A DNA stretch of 64,000 bases from Metallumcola ferriviriculae (GTDB lineage Bacteria; Bacillota; JADQBR01). The position numbers and the translations under genes were made by a program. The notes beneath the pieces are model-generated. The model did no database searches. It was not told the DNA's origin and was given only the letters and a program-made list of their open reading frames with translations. Location of the stretch: assembly GCF_035573695.1 (NCBI RefSeq), contig NZ_CP121694.1, positions 534,501-598,500 of the forward strand. The letters run 5' to 3'. Positions within the stretch are counted from its first letter, which is position 1, and each line of letters starts with the position of its first letter. This document shows positions 16,823 to 26,436 of the stretch, piece after piece.

Positions 16823-16854
16823 CCCCAGGAGCCACTTGGTAATGGCAGCTGGGG
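16823..16854 (+). promoter_or_regulatory. trp leader hairpin
   Basis: CCCCAG (16823-16828) pairs with CTGGGG (16849-16854), and inside it GCCA (16831-16834) pairs with TGGC (16843-16846). It lies between the TRAP site and the attenuator and may help fold the leader. Confidence 0.6.
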
Positions 16855-16860
16855 CACTCT

Positions 16861-16925
16861 GGCTTTTGTTAAAAATTCTTTTGGCTGTTAAAGCCGGTAG
16901 GTCTTAATTGACTTGCCGGCTTTTT
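16861..16925 (+). terminator. trp attenuator: terminator with competing pairing
   Basis: AAAGCCGG (16890-16897) pairs with CCGGCTTT (16916-16923), ending in CTTTTTC, as a Rho-independent terminator before trpE. GGCTTT (16861-16866) is complementary to AAAGCC (16890-16895), so an alternative pairing would break the terminator. Tryptophan-bound TRAP on the upstream repeats is expected to favour termination, as in Bacillus (inference for this leader). Confidence 0.75.
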
Positions 16926-16970
16926 CTAATTATTCCAAAAGGTGAATGAAAGGCGAAGGGAGAGGATTTT

Positions 16971-18557
16971 TTGAAAGATTTAGAAGGTGTTTCAAATTTT
17001 TACCCATGTGCAGGAAGCACGTACCCGTTGGAATTTGACTGCGCGCCCAAATGTTTTCCTGATATAGAGGAATATGTGCGGCAGGCTGGCAGGCAGCAAG
17101 TTGTTCCTGTTTATACGGAAATTAGCCAGGATGAACTAACCCCGGTAACCGTTCTGATGAAGCTGGGGCAGTCGGACCATTCATTTATTTTGGAAAGTGT
17201 GGAAGGAAATGAACAGATTGCCCGTTATTCATTTATCAGCAATGACCCGTATCTGATATTTAGCGCTTCGGGCGGAAATGTGTCTATAGGTACGGCGGAA
17301 GCAAGGGACAGTTTTCCTAACCGTGATTTCAGCTGGAAGAAAAAGGAAAATGCGGAACCGAGACAAGAATTGCAGCAGTTGCTTAATAGCTATACTGCCG
17401 AACCTTCTCCCGACTTACCGCGTTTTTTTGGCGGCGCGGTTGGTTATTTCGGCTTCAATGCGGTGGGTCATTTTGAAGAGGCACTGGCAGGCCTTTCGGG
17501 GCAAACGGAATTTGCTGATGTGCATATGGTTTTTACTAGGTCTGTTTTGGTTTTTGACCACTTAAAAGGTACCGTAAAAATAGTGATCAATACGCTGCCC
17601 GGTGCAGTTCCCCAGCAAACATACAGGCGTGCCCGGGAGCTGATTAAGAAAGTTTTACTCAGATTAAAAAAGAGCGTTAACCTGCCCGCGGTGGAAACAC
17701 AGAAACATGCCGAACCCATTGAATATAAAAGTAATTTTACCAGAGAGGAATTCTACCGGGTAGTGGCCCAGGCAAAGGAATATATCAACAACGGGGATGT
17801 GTTCCAAGTGGTTTTGTCTCAGAAATTCACCCTAGCGGCAGACTTTGACCCATTGGTGCTTTTTCGTTGTCTGCGCGTAGTTAACCCTTCGCCCTACATG
17901 TTTTACTTGAATTGTGGCGGGACGGCTCTTACAGGGGCTTCCCCGGAAATGCTGGTACGCTTGGAGGGGGGAGAGGGAAGTGTTAGACCTATTGCGGGTA
18001 CCAGGCGGCGGGGAAAGGATGGGGATGAAGATAGGTCATTGAGCAAACAATTGGTTGAAGACGAAAAAGAACAGGCAGAACATTTGATGCTGGTCGATTT
18101 AGGTCGCAATGACCTGGGGCGAGTGTGCACTTTTGGTTCGGTTGTGGTGAAAGAATTCGCTAAAGTAGAGTATTTTTCTCATGTAATGCATCTGGTATCA
18201 AGGGTAAAGGGGAAAGTTATGCCTGGGGTAAAGCCGTTGGATGTGTTGGCAGCTGCATTTCCGGCGGGTACTGTGTCCGGTGCGCCAAAAATTAAAGCAG
18301 TGGAAATTATCAACCGACTTGAAAAAGGATGTCGAGGGCCTTATGCGGGTTTGGTGGGGTATATTTCCTTCACCGGACAGATGGACACCTGCATCAATAT
18401 TCGTTCGGTCACCTTATCCGGAGGTAAGGCATTGGTGCAGTCGGGGGCGGGGATTGTGGCGGACTCCCGTCCGGATTCGGAATTTCAGGAGACCTTAAAT
18501 AAGGCCCGGGGAATGTTCGAGGCAATAAGCATGGCCAGGGGTGTGAAAGCAAGGTGA
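16971..18557 (+). CDS. trpE: Anthranilate synthase component I
   Basis: TrpE makes anthranilate from chorismate with ammonia supplied by TrpG, the first step of tryptophan synthesis. The 528-residue protein has the N-terminal tryptophan feedback motif LESVEGNEQIARYSFI (about 74-89). The catalytic chorismate domain shows SPEMLVRLEGG, RPIAGTRRRG, DEKEQAEHLMLVDLGRNDLG, FPAGTVSGAPK and the C-terminal GAGIVADS. It starts at TTG 16971 with GGGAGAGG about 6 nt upstream. It is the first gene of trpEGDCFBA, controlled by the leader described above. Confidence 0.95.
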   Translation: MKDLEGVSNFYPCAGSTYPLEFDCAPKCFPDIEEYVRQAGRQQVVPVYTEISQDELTPVTVLMKLGQSDHSFILESVEGNEQIARYSFISNDPYLIFSASGGNVSIGTAEARDSFPNRDFSWKKKENAEPRQELQQLLNSYTAEPSPDLPRFFGGAVGYFGFNAVGHFEEALAGLSGQTEFADVHMVFTRSVLVFDHLKGTVKIVINTLPGAVPQQTYRRARELIKKVLLRLKKSVNLPAVETQKHAEPIEYKSNFTREEFYRVVAQAKEYINNGDVFQVVLSQKFTLAADFDPLVLFRCLRVVNPSPYMFYLNCGGTALTGASPEMLVRLEGGEGSVRPIAGTRRRGKDGDEDRSLSKQLVEDEKEQAEHLMLVDLGRNDLGRVCTFGSVVVKEFAKVEYFSHVMHLVSRVKGKVMPGVKPLDVLAAAFPAGTVSGAPKIKAVEIINRLEKGCRGPYAGLVGYISFTGQMDTCINIRSVTLSGGKALVQSGAGIVADSRPDSEFQETLNKARGMFEAISMARGVKAR

Positions 18558-19126
18558 GGGTCCTGATAATCGATAATTATGATTCCTTTACTTATAACCT
18601 TGTGCAGATGTTTGGAGAATTGGGCGCTGCGGTAGAGGTAAGGCGTAATGACCGGGTGACTATTACAGAAATAAGAAGGATTCAGCCTCAATGTACGGTG
18701 GTTTCACCCGGACCGGGGCGACCTGAAGATGCGGGTATATCCATCAATATCATTAAGGAATTTTACAAAACCATGCCTATCATGGGGGTATGTTTAGGGC
18801 ATCAGTGCATTGCCGCAGCTATAGGGGGAAGGGTGGAGCGCGGTAGAGGGCCGGTACATGGCAAAGTCTCCTCAGTAGTCCATTCAGGGGAGGGGATTTT
18901 TAAGGGGCTGCCCAATCCCTTTTCTGCAACCAGATATCATTCATTGGTAGTGTTGGAAGAAGGACTATCGCCAGAATTAAGCATTGTTGCCAGGGCTGAA
19001 CTGGGTGAGGTGATGGCGATAAGGCATCTGCATTACCCCCTGTGGGGCCTGCAATTTCACCCAGAATCATTTTCAACCGCAGTTGGTAAAATGCTGATTA
19101 AAAACTTCTTGGCAGTGGTGCAATGA
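18554..19126 (+). CDS. trpG: Anthranilate synthase component II (glutamine amidotransferase)
   Basis: TrpG hydrolyses glutamine and passes ammonia to TrpE. The 190-residue class I amidotransferase has NYDSFTYNL (8-16), SPGPGRPEDAG (51-61), the nucleophile Cys80 in GVCLGHQ, and the His/Glu pair in FHPES near the C-terminus. GTG 18554 overlaps the trpE stop in GTGA, so translation is coupled. Such subunits often also serve PabB for folate, since no separate pabA is visible here. Confidence 0.94.
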   Translation: MRVLIIDNYDSFTYNLVQMFGELGAAVEVRRNDRVTITEIRRIQPQCTVVSPGPGRPEDAGISINIIKEFYKTMPIMGVCLGHQCIAAAIGGRVERGRGPVHGKVSSVVHSGEGIFKGLPNPFSATRYHSLVVLEEGLSPELSIVARAELGEVMAIRHLHYPLWGLQFHPESFSTAVGKMLIKNFLAVVQ

Positions 19127-19186
19127 GATTAGTCCCAGTAATGGGAACGGAGTTTTTTAGCTAAGCGGAGGAGAGGAGAGACCAGT

Positions 19187-20245
19187 ATGCAAAGGACGAT
19201 AAACAAATTAGTGGATGGGCAGCATCTGGATAAAGAAGAGGCCCAAGAGGCTATGAGTTTGATTATGACAAATAGGGTTACCCCTGTTCAGGTGGCTGCT
19301 TTTATTACTGCGTTAAGAATGAAAGGGGAAACTGCCGCTGAAATTACCGGGTGCGCTCTGGCAATGCGTGACGCCGCTATTGCTATCTCCGCCAAATCGC
19401 CGGTAGTTCTTGACACTTGCGGTACCGGTGGGGATCGATTGGGCACATTTAATATTTCTACAGCCGCTGCTTTTGTAGTAGCAGGTGCGGGTGTAACAGT
19501 GGCCAAACACGGTAACCGATCCGTATCGAGTAAGTGTGGTAGTGCGGACGTGCTGGAGGCGCTAGGGGTAAGGGTAGATTTGATCCCTAAGCAGGTGGAA
19601 AAATGTTTGGCAGAAGTAGGCATTGGATTTTTCTTTGCACCTACCTTCCACCATGCCATGAAGTTTGCTGCCGGGCCGCGCCGGGAATTGGGTTTTCGGT
19701 CCATATTCAATTTATTAGGGCCGCTTACCAATCCTGCTGCCGCCGGTTATCAGGTGGTAGGTGTTTACCGCCGTGATGTGGCACCGATACTGGCCCAGGT
19801 GCTGCTGAATATGGGTTCTCAACGGGCTATGGTGGTCCACGGGGAGGATGGTATGGATGAACTTACTCTTACCGGCGCCACTTATATCAGTGAGACACAT
19901 GACGGTGACATTATAAATTATCAAGTTACACCGGAGATGTTTGGTTTGACTCGATGTCTACCCGAGGAGGTAAGCGGGGGAACCGCTAAGGATAATGCCA
20001 TAATCATTAGGCAAATATTTTCCGGCGAGGGAAACCTCGCCCGGCGGCAAATAGTGCTGTTAAATGCGGCCGCAGCTCTTTATGTCTGCGGTAAGGCAAA
20101 GGATTTGCATGATGGAATTCGCTTAGCGGCAGAGGTCATTGAAGGTGGTAAGGCGCTGGCCGTTCTTGATCGGTTGACTGCATTAAGCATTACTCTGCCA
20201 AACCCTGGGCGGGAATCCAAAGCCCTGGGGCACGAGGTGGGTTAA
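19187..20245 (+). CDS. trpD: Anthranilate phosphoribosyltransferase
   Basis: TrpD joins anthranilate to PRPP, giving phosphoribosylanthranilate. The 352-residue protein has the PRPP loop DTCGTGGDRLGTFNIST and KHGNRSVSSKCGSADVLEALG, the GPRRELGFRSIFNLLGPLTNP segment, and VVHGEDGMDELT. It is not fused to TrpG. GGAGAGGAGAG precedes ATG 19187. The 60-nt gap after trpG is the largest spacing in the operon. Confidence 0.95.
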   Translation: MQRTINKLVDGQHLDKEEAQEAMSLIMTNRVTPVQVAAFITALRMKGETAAEITGCALAMRDAAIAISAKSPVVLDTCGTGGDRLGTFNISTAAAFVVAGAGVTVAKHGNRSVSSKCGSADVLEALGVRVDLIPKQVEKCLAEVGIGFFFAPTFHHAMKFAAGPRRELGFRSIFNLLGPLTNPAAAGYQVVGVYRRDVAPILAQVLLNMGSQRAMVVHGEDGMDELTLTGATYISETHDGDIINYQVTPEMFGLTRCLPEEVSGGTAKDNAIIIRQIFSGEGNLARRQIVLLNAAAALYVCGKAKDLHDGIRLAAEVIEGGKALAVLDRLTALSITLPNPGRESKALGHEVG

Positions 20246-20246
20246 A

Positions 20247-21032
20247 ATGAGTGGGTTTCTCAGTGAGATAGTGAAGATAAAAAAGGAAGAAGTTACTCGG
20301 GGATGCAGGGAACTGCCTATTACAGACCTAAAGACAATAATTACTTCAAGAGATTACCAGCCCGGAGCTTTTGTCCATGCCCTGCGCAGCGACGGTTTCA
20401 AGGTAATTGCCGAAGTAAAACAAGCTTCCCCGTCCCGGGGAAGTTTTGAACACCGGTGGGAGAAAAACGAACTAATTAATCAGTATCAACAGGGTGGTGC
20501 AGCTGCCATTTCCGTGATTACCGATGAAAAGTATTTTCAAGGGAGTTATCGCCTGTTAGGTAAAGTGGTGGATCGAACTATTCTGCCGGTACTTCATAAG
20601 GAATTTATTATTGACCCTTGGCAGATTTTGAGAGGGAGGGCAGCCGGTGCCTCGGCGGTATTGTTAATTGCTGCTCTGGTTGATGATGTTATGTTAAAGG
20701 AACTTTATTTAACGGCTAAGAATTTGGGTATGGACTGTCTGCTGGAAGTACATGACCGAAATGAATTGGACCGTATTCTTGGTCTACAGCCAGAGGTTAT
20801 TGGAGTGAATAACCGCAATCTAAAAACCCTTACTGTAAACATTGATACCGCAGTTAGTTTAGCGGCCGAGCTGCCACAAACTGCTGTTAGCATCGCAGAA
20901 AGTGGTATAAAAACCTTCTGCGAAGCCCAGAGATTGGCCGACGCTGGTTACAACGGAGTGCTGATGGGAGAGGCTTTGGTGACCAATGTACAACCAAAGC
21001 AGCTGCTAAAAAAGTTAAGGCAGGTTAGGTAA
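20247..21032 (+). CDS. trpC: Indole-3-glycerol-phosphate synthase
   Basis: TrpC closes the indole ring, making indole-3-glycerol phosphate from CdRP. The 261-residue TIM barrel has VIAEVKQASPSRG (catalytic Lys), AISVITDEKYFQGS, VLHKEFIIDPWQ, LLEVHDRNEL and GVNNRNLKTL, then the phosphate-binding AESGI. The start lies 1 bp after the trpD stop, with GAGGTG inside the end of trpD. Confidence 0.95.
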   Translation: MSGFLSEIVKIKKEEVTRGCRELPITDLKTIITSRDYQPGAFVHALRSDGFKVIAEVKQASPSRGSFEHRWEKNELINQYQQGGAAAISVITDEKYFQGSYRLLGKVVDRTILPVLHKEFIIDPWQILRGRAAGASAVLLIAALVDDVMLKELYLTAKNLGMDCLLEVHDRNELDRILGLQPEVIGVNNRNLKTLTVNIDTAVSLAAELPQTAVSIAESGIKTFCEAQRLADAGYNGVLMGEALVTNVQPKQLLKKLRQVR

Positions 21033-21721
21033 TGGTTAAGCCAGTTGTAAAAATCTGCGGTATCACTACGGCGGCTCAGGCTAAAATGGTTTCAACGGCC
21101 GGGGCCGACGCTATAGGGTTGGTTTTTGCAAAGCAAAGTACCCGCTTTGTTTCTCGGCAGCAGGCTAGTACAATCAGCCAAATGGTAGACAATGACACTT
21201 CGGTTGTTGGCGTTTTTTGCAATGATTCGGAAGAAGTGGTGGCGGCAGCAGCAGACTTTGTATCATTGAGTGCTGTTCAACTTCATGGAAATGAGTCCCC
21301 GGATTACTGTCGTCGGTTGCGTGAAAAGATGCATCTGGTTGAAAAGGGCTGCTGGCCAATGCTGGTTAAGGCTGTTCCCGTGCGCGGAGTCGAAACCTTG
21401 GAACAGGTTAAGCCTTATTTGCATTTAGTAGATGCGATAATGTTAGATACCTATCACCGGGGGCGGTTGGGGGGGACGGGAATGCAGTTTGATTGGCATG
21501 TGGCGGTTGAGTTTAACCGCCTGTGGCCGGAAAAAACACTCTTGATTGCCGGAGGTTTGAATGGTGTAAATGTGGGGACTTTGCTTGCCAGAATTAACCC
21601 TTGGGGGGTAGATGTGTCTTCCGGAGTGGAGGCGTATCCCGGGCAAAAAAGCCCGGAAAAGGTTTCGGCTTTTATCAAGCAGGTAAAAAAGGGCATAGAT
21701 GAGGGGGAAGGACAGTGTTAA
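21032..21721 (+). CDS. trpF: Phosphoribosylanthranilate isomerase
   Basis: TrpF performs the Amadori rearrangement of phosphoribosylanthranilate to CdRP. The 229-residue TIM barrel starts [13 protein letters not shown] with the catalytic Cys in KICG, then shows [42 protein letters not shown] and [10 protein letters not shown] ending in [14 protein letters not shown]. The ATG overlaps the trpC stop by 1 nt. Confidence 0.95.
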   Translation: MVKPVVKICGITTAAQAKMVSTAGADAIGLVFAKQSTRFVSRQQASTISQMVDNDTSVVGVFCNDSEEVVAAAADFVSLSAVQLHGNESPDYCRRLREKMHLVEKGCWPMLVKAVPVRGVETLEQVKPYLHLVDAIMLDTYHRGRLGGTGMQFDWHVAVEFNRLWPEKTLLIAGGLNGVNVGTLLARINPWGVDVSSGVEAYPGQKSPEKVSAFIKQVKKGIDEGEGQC

Positions 21722-22959
21722 CTAAAGACTTACTAATGGATAAACCGCTTAAGGGTTACTTTGGTCATTATGGCGGGCAGTATGTGCCGGAAACTTTGGT
21801 TTCCGCCCTTACGGAGTTGGAAAAAGCATATGAGTATTACACTGCCCAAAAAGAATTTTGGGCGGAGCTTAACAGCTATTACCGGGACTATAGCGGTCGG
21901 CCTACACCGTTGTTTCTTGCGCCCCGCCTATCAGAGCATTATTCCGCTGAGGACCTCAAGTTAAAAATCTATCTCAAACGTGAGGATCTAAACCATACGG
22001 GTGCGCACAAGATAAACAACGCTTTGGGTCAGGTACTGTTGGCTAAAAGGATGGGCAAGCAGCGCATCATTGCGGAGACGGGTGCGGGCCAGCATGGTGT
22101 TGCCACTGCCACGGTAGCCGCCCATTTTGACATGAAATGCTGTATTTACATGGGGGCGGTGGATATGCAGCGCCAAGCACTGAATGTATATAAGATGAGA
22201 TTATTGGGTGCTGAGGTAATTCCGGCAACCGGCGGCACCCAGACTTTAAAGGATGCCTGTAATGAGGCCATCAGGGATTGGGTGGCGAATTCATTAGATA
22301 CCCATTACATTATTGGGTCTGTGGTAGGCCCGCATCCGTATCCAGTTATGGTACGAGACTTTCAGCGGGTGATTGGCGAAGAGACAAAAGATCAGATTAT
22401 TACTAAGGAAGGCCGACTGCCGGATATCATTGCTGCCTGCGTCGGCGGTGGAAGCAACGCCATGGGCATGTTTTATCCTTTTCTTCAGGAAGAAGAAGTA
22501 AAGCTGGTAGGTTTAGAAGCAGCGGGAGAGGGCTTGGAAAGCGGGCGGCATGCAGCGTCTTTAAGCCGAGGGAGGCAAGGAGTGCTGCATGGGGCGTTCA
22601 GTTACTTACTGCAAAACGATGACGGTCAAATTGAAGAAGCTCACTCCATTTCCGCAGGGTTGGATTACCCGGGAGTGGGGCCGGAACATTCCATGCTGAA
22701 GGATTCCGGTCGAGTGAAGTATTTGGGGGTCCAGGACCAAGCTGCATTAGCGGCATTTCACCAGCTAACTAAACTAGAAGGAATAATTCCTGCTTTGGAG
22801 AGTGCCCATGCCTTGGCTTTTTTAGAAGAACTGAAAAGTTTTATTCCCCGAGACGCAGAAAAGGAGACGATTGTCGTCATCAATTTGTCCGGCCGAGGGG
22901 ACAAAGATATTGATACAGTCAGGGAGGAGGCAGGTCATGAGCAGCATAATGGAGCATAG
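21715..22959 (+). CDS. trpB: Tryptophan synthase beta subunit
   Basis: TrpB condenses indole with serine in a PLP reaction. The 414-residue protein has [13 protein letters not shown], the Schiff-base Lys in [13 protein letters not shown], the cofactor phosphate loop [10 protein letters not shown], and the C-terminal [11 protein letters not shown] 21715 follows GGGGGAAGGA and overlaps trpF by 7 nt. ATG 21736 would also match the family start. It is the standard TrpB1 type and lies beside trpA. Confidence 0.95.
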   Translation: MLTKDLLMDKPLKGYFGHYGGQYVPETLVSALTELEKAYEYYTAQKEFWAELNSYYRDYSGRPTPLFLAPRLSEHYSAEDLKLKIYLKREDLNHTGAHKINNALGQVLLAKRMGKQRIIAETGAGQHGVATATVAAHFDMKCCIYMGAVDMQRQALNVYKMRLLGAEVIPATGGTQTLKDACNEAIRDWVANSLDTHYIIGSVVGPHPYPVMVRDFQRVIGEETKDQIITKEGRLPDIIAACVGGGSNAMGMFYPFLQEEEVKLVGLEAAGEGLESGRHAASLSRGRQGVLHGAFSYLLQNDDGQIEEAHSISAGLDYPGVGPEHSMLKDSGRVKYLGVQDQAALAAFHQLTKLEGIIPALESAHALAFLEELKSFIPRDAEKETIVVINLSGRGDKDIDTVREEAGHEQHNGA

Positions 22960-23752
22960 TCGTTTGGAAACTGCGCTGGATGGTGCCCGGAGGAGGGATC
23001 GGAGAGTCTTTATGCCTTTTATTACCGCAGGGGACCCGCACCTTGATCGTACAGAAGAATTAGTTGCTGCTATGCGGCGGGGTGGGGCAGACATTATTGA
23101 GTTGGGTGTCCCTTTTTCTGACCCTTTGGCAGACGGTCCTGTTATTCAGCGAGCATCCAGCAGAGCGTTAAAAAATGGTACAACTATGCGGCAGATACTG
23201 GATTTGGCAGGACGGATGCGGGGTAATGGGACATTGGGAGCGACGCCGCTGGTACTTTTGCTTTACTATAACACTGTTTATGTCTATGGTGAGGAGAGGT
23301 TCGCCCGAGACGCAGCAGCAGCCGGCGTAGATGGTGTAGTTATACCCGACCTGCCGTTGGAAGCGGGAGGTTCACTGCGGAGTATGTGTAATAAAACGGG
23401 ATTAACCATGATTGCTATCGTTACTCCAACTACCTCCGTAGATAGAATAAAGATGATTACAGATAATGCTGAAGGGTTTATTTATTATACCGCGGTCACC
23501 GGTGTTACTGGCATACGGGAAGGGCTTCGTCAAGAGTTGATGGGTGAAATTAAGCAGTTAAAACAGCTTACAAACCTGCCCGTATTACTAGGCTTTGGTA
23601 TCAGTAACAGTCAACAGGCGCGGCAGGCAGCGGCGTTTGCAGACGGTATTATCATGGGTAGTGCATTGGTGGAATTAATCGAAAACAGCCTAGGGTCTGA
23701 AATGCCAAAGCTGATAGAAAGATTCGTGAGGGAGATCAAGCAAGTAATTTAA
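22937..23752 (+). CDS. trpA: Tryptophan synthase alpha subunit
   Basis: TrpA cleaves indole-3-glycerol phosphate to indole, which is channelled to TrpB. The 271-residue TIM barrel has [10 protein letters not shown] (catalytic Glu/Asp partner in [19 protein letters not shown]), [21 protein letters not shown] and LLGFGIS. ATG 22937 sits 6 nt after GGAGGAGG and 23 nt inside trpB, so translation is coupled. It is the last gene of the operon. Only a weak hairpin follows. Confidence 0.95.
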   Translation: MSSIMEHSRLETALDGARRRDRRVFMPFITAGDPHLDRTEELVAAMRRGGADIIELGVPFSDPLADGPVIQRASSRALKNGTTMRQILDLAGRMRGNGTLGATPLVLLLYYNTVYVYGEERFARDAAAAGVDGVVIPDLPLEAGGSLRSMCNKTGLTMIAIVTPTTSVDRIKMITDNAEGFIYYTAVTGVTGIREGLRQELMGEIKQLKQLTNLPVLLGFGISNSQQARQAAAFADGIIMGSALVELIENSLGSEMPKLIERFVREIKQVI

Positions 23753-24004
23753 AGGGCTGCCAGTGAAATAACTCCACTTTTTCTGCAGACGGGTCTTGGA
23801 TGTGGATTAAACTGCAATGTTTTATAGAAGATTCAGCGAAAAGGTAATTAGCAAATAATGACCCGGATTAGATCCTTGTTGTCCGGCAGGGGTAATGTTT
23901 TTTGGAGGAGTTGAGCCTCTCGAGAAAGAATATTAAAGGAAATGGTGTCGCATTTTGGCAGGCCATTGATTAATATTTCAACTCTTACTGCGGGGTAGTA
24001 TTAT
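23753..24004. other. Intergenic region after trpA
   Basis: No gene is supported. A 4-bp AGTG/CACT hairpin followed by TTTTTC at about 23762-23786 may end the trp transcript weakly. Nothing else is recognised up to the next start. Confidence 0.4.
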
Positions 24005-25996
24005 ATGGTACAGCTTCTGATAGTTTTCGGTATTATGCTCGCTACGGTATTCTTTTTGCTGGTGATTTTGACGGCGAACTACCTTTTAAACCCCAAATAT
24101 AAGCTGGGCTTTCGGCGGCGAGTTTTTAGCACAACTTTCGTTATCGTTATTGCCCTGGTTTTTGTTGTCGCCGGGTGGTTTGGTATTGTTGGAATAGGAC
24201 CGGCGGTGCAGGGTGCAAAGGATAAGGTGAGGCAATTAGGGCTTCTTTTTCAACGAGGAGGTAGTCCTGCGTATGATGTGGTTGTTTTGGGGGGAGAGCC
24301 TGAGGGCATTGCTGCCGCCGTGGCTGCAGCCCGTGCAGGGGCTGATACCTTATTAATTGTACAACGTCCTCAGCTTGGCGGCATAATTACATACAGCTGG
24401 CTGAATATGCTGGACATGAATTACGGCAAGGATAAACAACTGCTTACTCGGGGGATATTTTCGGAATTTTACGAGGCGGTAGGCGATACGTCCTTTGATA
24501 TTGATGAAGCGCAAGCAGTGTTTGACAGGATGACTCGTGATGAAGGGAAAAAACTGAAGGTGGTTTTTGAAAGAATATTTTCCGAACCCATCATTGGTTG
24601 GGATCGGGGCACCCTGGTAGGCATTAAGGTTAAAAATGGTGACAAGGTGGAAAAGTACTTCGGCAAACGGTTGGTAGATGCTACCCAGGACGCTGACTTG
24701 GCGGCGGCAGCGGGGGTTAGATATACGGTGGGAGCTGAAGACATCGGCTGGGATAGAACCATGGCTGCTACCTTGATTTTTAAGTTAGCCGGGGTGGATT
24801 GGGATGTGGCGAGCCGCGCATTAAATACTGACGCATCCGCGATGACCGGGAGTAGAGGAAATTCTGCCTGGGGTTTTGAAAAAGAAATAAAGGGTTATCT
24901 ACCAAGCAGTAATAAATTTCGTCTGCGTGGTCTAAACATGGGCCGACAGAGAGACGGTACAGTAATGATTAATGCCTTGCAGATTTTTGGCGTCAACGGC
25001 CTTAATGATGGGTCCCGCAATGAAGCTAAAATAAAAGCAGAAAAAGAGTTAGAAAGAATTATACCCTATCTGCGGGATAATGTGCCCGGTTTTGCCGAAG
25101 CACGTCTGGTTGCTGCGGCACCGGAACTCTATGTTAGGGAGACCCGCCATGTAATCGGCGAATACCGATTGGATATAAATGATGTGATGGAAAATAGAGA
25201 TTTTACCGATGGTATTGCCATAGCATCGTATCCGGTAGATATTCAGGCCATGTCGCCGGACGACTGGGGCAATGTTGTGGGTAATCCGGTTCAGTATGCT
25301 ATTCCCATCAGGTGTCTGGTAGTAAAGGAAGTGAATAATTTGCTGGTGGCAGGCCGGTCAGCCAGTTATACTTCTCTGGCAGCGGGAAGTGCCAGGGTCA
25401 TTCCGGTAGGGATGGTGACCGGGCAGGCCGCAGGAGTTACCGCAGCTTATGCCGCAAAAGAGGGGTTAATAGTGGCTACAGCGGCTGCAAATGCTCTACA
25501 TGTAAAACGAATACGCCAAAGACTAGTTCAACAAGGCGCTTATCTGGAACCTTTTGAAATAAAAAATCCCCAGCGCAAACACTGGGCCTATGATTCAGTC
25601 CGGGGATTACGCCCCATGGGGTTGGTAATGGTCGGCTATGAAAACGAACTGTCCTTGGAGGATACGTTTACCGAAGCTCAATTTGTGCGCATATTGTTCC
25701 AAGCACTGACTATAGCCATCCCGGAGTATACTCCCAAGCTTGAAGAAATAAAAGCATTGGCCGGCGATGAACTGTTGGCCGGTCCTAAGATGCTGGAGCT
25801 GCTCACCGTGGTGCATCGTCTGCCGGAATACTATCGGGAATACGATAGTAAAGACCTTTACCGCTTGATGAAGGATGTGGGCATGCTCAGTTATGAATTT
25901 CAGCGGCATTATGACCCACAAAAGCCCCTCACCCGCGGGCAGATTTATACATTGATACTTGATACCATCAGGTATTATAAAGAAGGAAACGGTTAA
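24005..25996 (+). CDS. Membrane-anchored FAD-dependent oxidoreductase
   Basis: A 663-residue flavoprotein of the FAD_oxidored type. Two hydrophobic helices lie at about residues 3-27 and 41-64. A dinucleotide-binding segment follows (DVVVLGGEPEGIAAAVAAAR, about 90-109), then LGGIITYSWLNMLDMNYG and the C-terminal FAD contact GRSASYTSLAAGSARVIPVG. The last 150 residues (KHWAYDSVRGL, GYENELSLEDTFTEAQFVRI) look like a degenerate S-layer-homology-type module. The flavin domain may thus be tethered to membrane and wall. The start site has a weak SD (GGGGTAG). The substrate is unknown. Confidence 0.7.
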   Translation: MVQLLIVFGIMLATVFFLLVILTANYLLNPKYKLGFRRRVFSTTFVIVIALVFVVAGWFGIVGIGPAVQGAKDKVRQLGLLFQRGGSPAYDVVVLGGEPEGIAAAVAAARAGADTLLIVQRPQLGGIITYSWLNMLDMNYGKDKQLLTRGIFSEFYEAVGDTSFDIDEAQAVFDRMTRDEGKKLKVVFERIFSEPIIGWDRGTLVGIKVKNGDKVEKYFGKRLVDATQDADLAAAAGVRYTVGAEDIGWDRTMAATLIFKLAGVDWDVASRALNTDASAMTGSRGNSAWGFEKEIKGYLPSSNKFRLRGLNMGRQRDGTVMINALQIFGVNGLNDGSRNEAKIKAEKELERIIPYLRDNVPGFAEARLVAAAPELYVRETRHVIGEYRLDINDVMENRDFTDGIAIASYPVDIQAMSPDDWGNVVGNPVQYAIPIRCLVVKEVNNLLVAGRSASYTSLAAGSARVIPVGMVTGQAAGVTAAYAAKEGLIVATAAANALHVKRIRQRLVQQGAYLEPFEIKNPQRKHWAYDSVRGLRPMGLVMVGYENELSLEDTFTEAQFVRILFQALTIAIPEYTPKLEEIKALAGDELLAGPKMLELLTVVHRLPEYYREYDSKDLYRLMKDVGMLSYEFQRHYDPQKPLTRGQIYTLILDTIRYYKEGNG

Positions 25997-26364
25997 GCCT
26001 CGCCATCATGCTTCTGGATGATGTCACGGGCCTTCTCCAGTTTATCTTCTTCTACAACTACCGTTAGCAAAAAACCCTTGCCCCCCACCAATCCTGCCTC
26101 AGTGGAATTGCCGCTGGCTGCATTATCCACTGCCAGGAGCGGACCTACATCACCGGGGAGGCCGCCGCCGGAGTTTTCGGTGAGAGCCGCAAGACTTGTA
26201 GCTTCACCGGCGATGGGGTTATTGTAATGACTGTTGGGTTTACCCGGATATTTGCTGACCCGGTCTACTTGGGTGGTGTTTATACCCTGGTCATTTAATT
26301 CTTTTTCTGCTTCCATTGCCTTGGTATCACTGGGAAATGAGGCGAGAATAGTTCGTTCTGACAA
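25993..26364 (-). CDS. Small stress-type protein of unknown function
   Basis: A 123-residue protein with ERTILASFPSDTKAMEAEKEL at the start and GGKGFLLTVVVEEDKLEKAR near the end. This ferredoxin-like repeat pattern resembles YflT/general-stress protein 17M-like domains. Between these lies a Gly/Ser/Asn-rich region. TTG 26364 follows GGAGGG by 6 nt. A longer frame to 26388 would start within the SD region. The stop codon overlaps that of the convergent FAD oxidoreductase gene. Its SD lies in a 13-bp inverted repeat. Confidence 0.6.
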   Translation of the reverse strand: MSERTILASFPSDTKAMEAEKELNDQGINTTQVDRVSKYPGKPNSHYNNPIAGEATSLAALTENSGGGLPGDVGPLLAVDNAASGNSTEAGLVGGKGFLLTVVVEEDKLEKARDIIQKHDGEA

Positions 26365-26423
26365 AATAATCCCTCCATAGTTGGGCAATTTGTAATTATA
26401 ATCTGCCCCGGGAGGGATTATTT
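26364..26423 (-). promoter_or_regulatory. 13-bp inverted repeat covering the SD of the small stress-type gene
   Basis: AAATAATCCCTCC (26364-26376) and GGAGGGATTATTT (26411-26423) are exact complements. In the minus-strand RNA the upstream arm would pair with the SD (GGAGGG) and the bases up to the TTG. A second inner pairing, GGGCA with TGCCC, lies in the 34-nt loop. It may terminate transcription from the glycosidase gene upstream, control translation, or both. Confidence 0.6.
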
Positions 26424-26436
26424 ATTCTATTTAAAA

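Noticed and set aside
16710-16970. T-box riboswitch before trpE
   Set aside because: No T-box core (AGGGTGGNACCGCG-like) or specifier stem was found, whereas a clear (G/T)AG array is present.
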